From the NCBI GenBank assembly GCA_017410605.1, contig JAFQQN010000012.1, positions 124,001 to 188,000 of the forward strand: 64,000 nucleotides of DNA. The letters run 5' to 3'. A program made the translations under genes and the position numbers. The notes beneath the pieces are model-generated. The model was not told the DNA's origin and did no database searches. It was given only the letters and a program-made list of their open reading frames with translations. Of the stretch, positions 62,414-64,000 are shown piece by piece (the stretch's first letter is position 1; each line of letters begins with the position of its first letter). The DNA is from Clostridia bacterium. GTDB lineage: Bacteria > Bacillota > Clostridia > Oscillospirales > Acutalibacteraceae.

Positions 62414-64000
62414 TATTCTTCCTCCTCTTGGTCGGCGGTCAGGTCGTCATCAAGGTTTATCCAAAAGCCTCTGTTAAACTCTCCGCCTTGACGGTAAAGC
62501 TCTTCTATCGGCTTTTCTTCGGCCAAAGGCTTTTCCTCATAATCGTCAAGGTCAATGGTTTCTTCATAATAGCTTTCGGCTAAAATCAGCTTTTCGGCGG
62601 CTATATCATTTTTCCACTGCTCTAAAAGCTTATCTCCCTCAGGATATTCCAAAACCTTAAAGCGGTTGGTTTTTCTTAATATTAAACAACCTAAAATATA
62701 AATTACAAAAATAAAAAGAGCGCCAAGACTGGTTATAACACCTATTTTTAAATTTGGGTTTTGGTAATGGAATACAATTTCGTTTTCTCCACTGCTTACC
62801 GGCACTGCCATAAAGCCAACATTAACCTGTTCAATATTAACCTTAGCCCCGTTCACCGTGGCTGTCCAGCCCTTTTCATAGGGTATTGAAAAGAATACCA
62901 ACTGGTCGCTTTCTGTAGAAATTTCTGACTTAAACCCGCTTTTTGTACGCTGAAAGCTTGACACCGCCGAGGCTCTGCGGTCGGCCGAATCCTTTTTTAG
63001 CTCTTCGCTGTCAAGCATAAAGGAATGAACGCTACCGGCCTCACCCCAATCGCTTACATTGGCCTGTTCAACATTTTTAAGGAAATAGCCATACTTTGCT
63101 ATCTGTTGGTCACTTAACAAAAGGGCCTTTACCATCATATTAGACCGGCGCGACTCTTCAATTTCGTCACATTGCTCTTTGGTTATATAATAATCATAGG
63201 TAAAGCCATAGGGTAAATAATTTTCATTCTCCCAAACGGTATATTTGCCCTCGTTGCTGTAGAATTTAAAGCCCGACATCAACGGCTGACCCATATCGTC
63301 TGTAAAGGCCTCTCCGCCGTTTCTTTCAAGCAAATATTTAACACCCAAAAGGCTTCTTGCAGCGTAAGAAGCAGTAGTAGGCCTACTTGCCACGCCTCTT
63401 TCCTCACCAACATACTCCCAAAAGTCAGTAACCGAAACAGGAACAACCGAATGGAAAGCGTTTATAGAACTGTACCCTAAATACATAGCGGTGTTGTCTA
63501 CGCTGTCATAAACATCTATTCTATAGGTGGTTTTATCCCCCGGAAGCTCTAGCTCTTCTTCTAAAAGGGCATCTATCATAACGCTGTGAGTATCATAGGA
63601 ATGGGTTTTTCCTGTTCCTATAAAATAGGCGGCATAAATAACACTTAAAACCAAGGTGAGGGCGGTGGTGGTTTTTATAAACTGCAATCGGTTCCGTTTA
63701 AGGGTTTTAAGCATAATTCCAAGTATTATAAGCGAAACCACCGCAATAGCAGAGGTGGCTAAAAAGCGGTATAAATATAGGTTGTCATCGCTTTGGGTAT
63801 AAAGGCCGAAGGCAGTGAATTTGCCATCTTCCATTTCTCTTGGAAACAAGCCTATAACCAGCACAGTAGCAAGGGTTATTCCCGTTACCCACTTATAGGG
63901 TGAGCGCCAATTAATTTCTGTGTTCTCAACACAGTACACCGTTGCAAGGCACATTAAAAGCACCGGCATATAATACCAACGGGCATAATAGGCGTGGTTG
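62413..64000 (-). CDS. YfhO-family membrane protein, C-terminal part (partial)
   Basis: The frame is open to the window edge; about 528 residues of the C-terminal part are seen. Upstream of an internal Met at 63969 the frame continues with NHAYYARWYYMPV, a stretch with aromatic residues as in YfhO proteins. Several membrane helices are visible near the edge and one near residue 430, with an extracytoplasmic domain between (YRIDVYDSVDNTAMYLGYSS, then TATVNGAKVNIEQVNVGFMA). The Glu/Asp-rich C-terminus ends DDDLTADQEEEE. YfhO members take part in glycosylation of lipoteichoic acid or other wall polymers; the exact role here is unknown. Confidence 0.85.
   Translation of the reverse strand, partial: NHAYYARWYYMPVLLMCLATVYCVENTEINWRSPYKWVTGITLATVLVIGLFPREMEDGKFTAFGLYTQSDDNLYLYRFLATSAIAVVSLIILGIMLKTLKRNRLQFIKTTTALTLVLSVIYAAYFIGTGKTHSYDTHSVMIDALLEEELELPGDKTTYRIDVYDSVDNTAMYLGYSSINAFHSVVPVSVTDFWEYVGEERGVASRPTTASYAARSLLGVKYLLERNGGEAFTDDMGQPLMSGFKFYSNEGKYTVWENENYLPYGFTYDYYITKEQCDEIEESRRSNMMVKALLLSDQQIAKYGYFLKNVEQANVSDWGEAGSVHSFMLDSEELKKDSADRRASAVSSFQRTKSGFKSEISTESDQLVFFSIPYEKGWTATVNGAKVNIEQVNVGFMAVPVSSGENEIVFHYQNPNLKIGVITSLGALFIFVIYILGCLILRKTNRFKVLEYPEGDKLLEQWKNDIAAEKLILAESYYEETIDLDDYEEKPLAEEKPIEELYRQGGEFNRGFWINLDDDLTADQEEEE

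Overview
The window looks like chromosomal DNA of a low-G+C Gram-positive anaerobe of the class Clostridia, plausibly an uncultured gut Oscillospirales-type organism. Grounds: consensus sigma-A promoters with 16-17 base spacers, strong GGAGG-type ribosome binding sites, T-box, FMN and SAM riboswitches, Sec lipoproteins, an iron-sulfur serine dehydratase, an ETF-linked (bifurcating-type) lactate dehydrogenase and no respiratory genes. I see no rRNA, tRNA, CRISPR array, phage or transposase. Genus-level placement is not possible from this reading.

Layout. 1-1877: Gld-type ABC exporter operon (auxiliary protein cut by the window edge). 2256-2684: a one-gene unit for a 66-residue membrane protein. 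2760-4275: SGNH-hydrolase lipoprotein. 4277-11782 (minus): rpiB, pgeF, a ComEC-like metallo-hydrolase, asnB, a small P-loop protein, pgi, dacF. 11837-16734 (minus): a Cys T-box operon, cysE-cysS-trmN6-mnmA-LUD protein. 16738-26080 (minus): lipoprotein, response regulator, histidine kinase, DUF1385 protein, prmC, recA, recX, rimO, pgsA, tightly packed and often overlapping. 26216-28575 (plus): FMN riboswitch-ribU and SAM riboswitch-metK. 28580-31066 (minus): sdaA and an M29 aminopeptidase. 31181-33554 (plus): acetyltransferase, aldose-epimerase-like protein, SDR. 33583-35525: secreted GLUG-repeat protein. 35541-40141: D-lactate dehydrogenase, then the etfB-etfA-lctD operon. 40225-45380 (plus): pepT, then DUF5412-like protein, cyclophilin, PqqD-like protein, S26-like peptidase, CCA-adding enzyme, coiled-coil protein. 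45436-49992: AraC regulator divergent from a four-gene sugar-processing cluster. 50055-52034: large secreted SGNH protein. 52096-52426: gene-free stretch with hairpins and a 79-base direct repeat. 52437-57535 (minus): BMP-type nucleoside ABC transporter whose binding-protein gene carries a frameshift. 57607-64000 (minus): YfhO-like membrane protein (cut by the edge), rsmE, pth, mfd.

How the genes work together. Cysteine supply and charging are tied through one tRNA-Cys sensor. Riboflavin uptake and SAM synthesis are each under their own riboswitch. The lactate operon would let the cell oxidise lactate with NAD+ at the expense of reduced ferredoxin, while the neighbouring D-lactate dehydrogenase works in fermentation. 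Scavenging functions (nucleoside transporter, peptidases, sugar cluster, SGNH hydrolases) suit a host-associated or fibre-degrading anaerobe.

The points most worth a second look are: a shared, apparently unnamed secreted module of about 185 residues found at opposite ends of two different proteins; the orphan PqqD/S26-like pair; the frameshift in a C6 run of the nucleoside-binding lipoprotein; the AraC-linked sugar cluster with an unrecognised fourth gene; and the 79-base direct repeat. I did not find a convincing wholly new multi-gene system.
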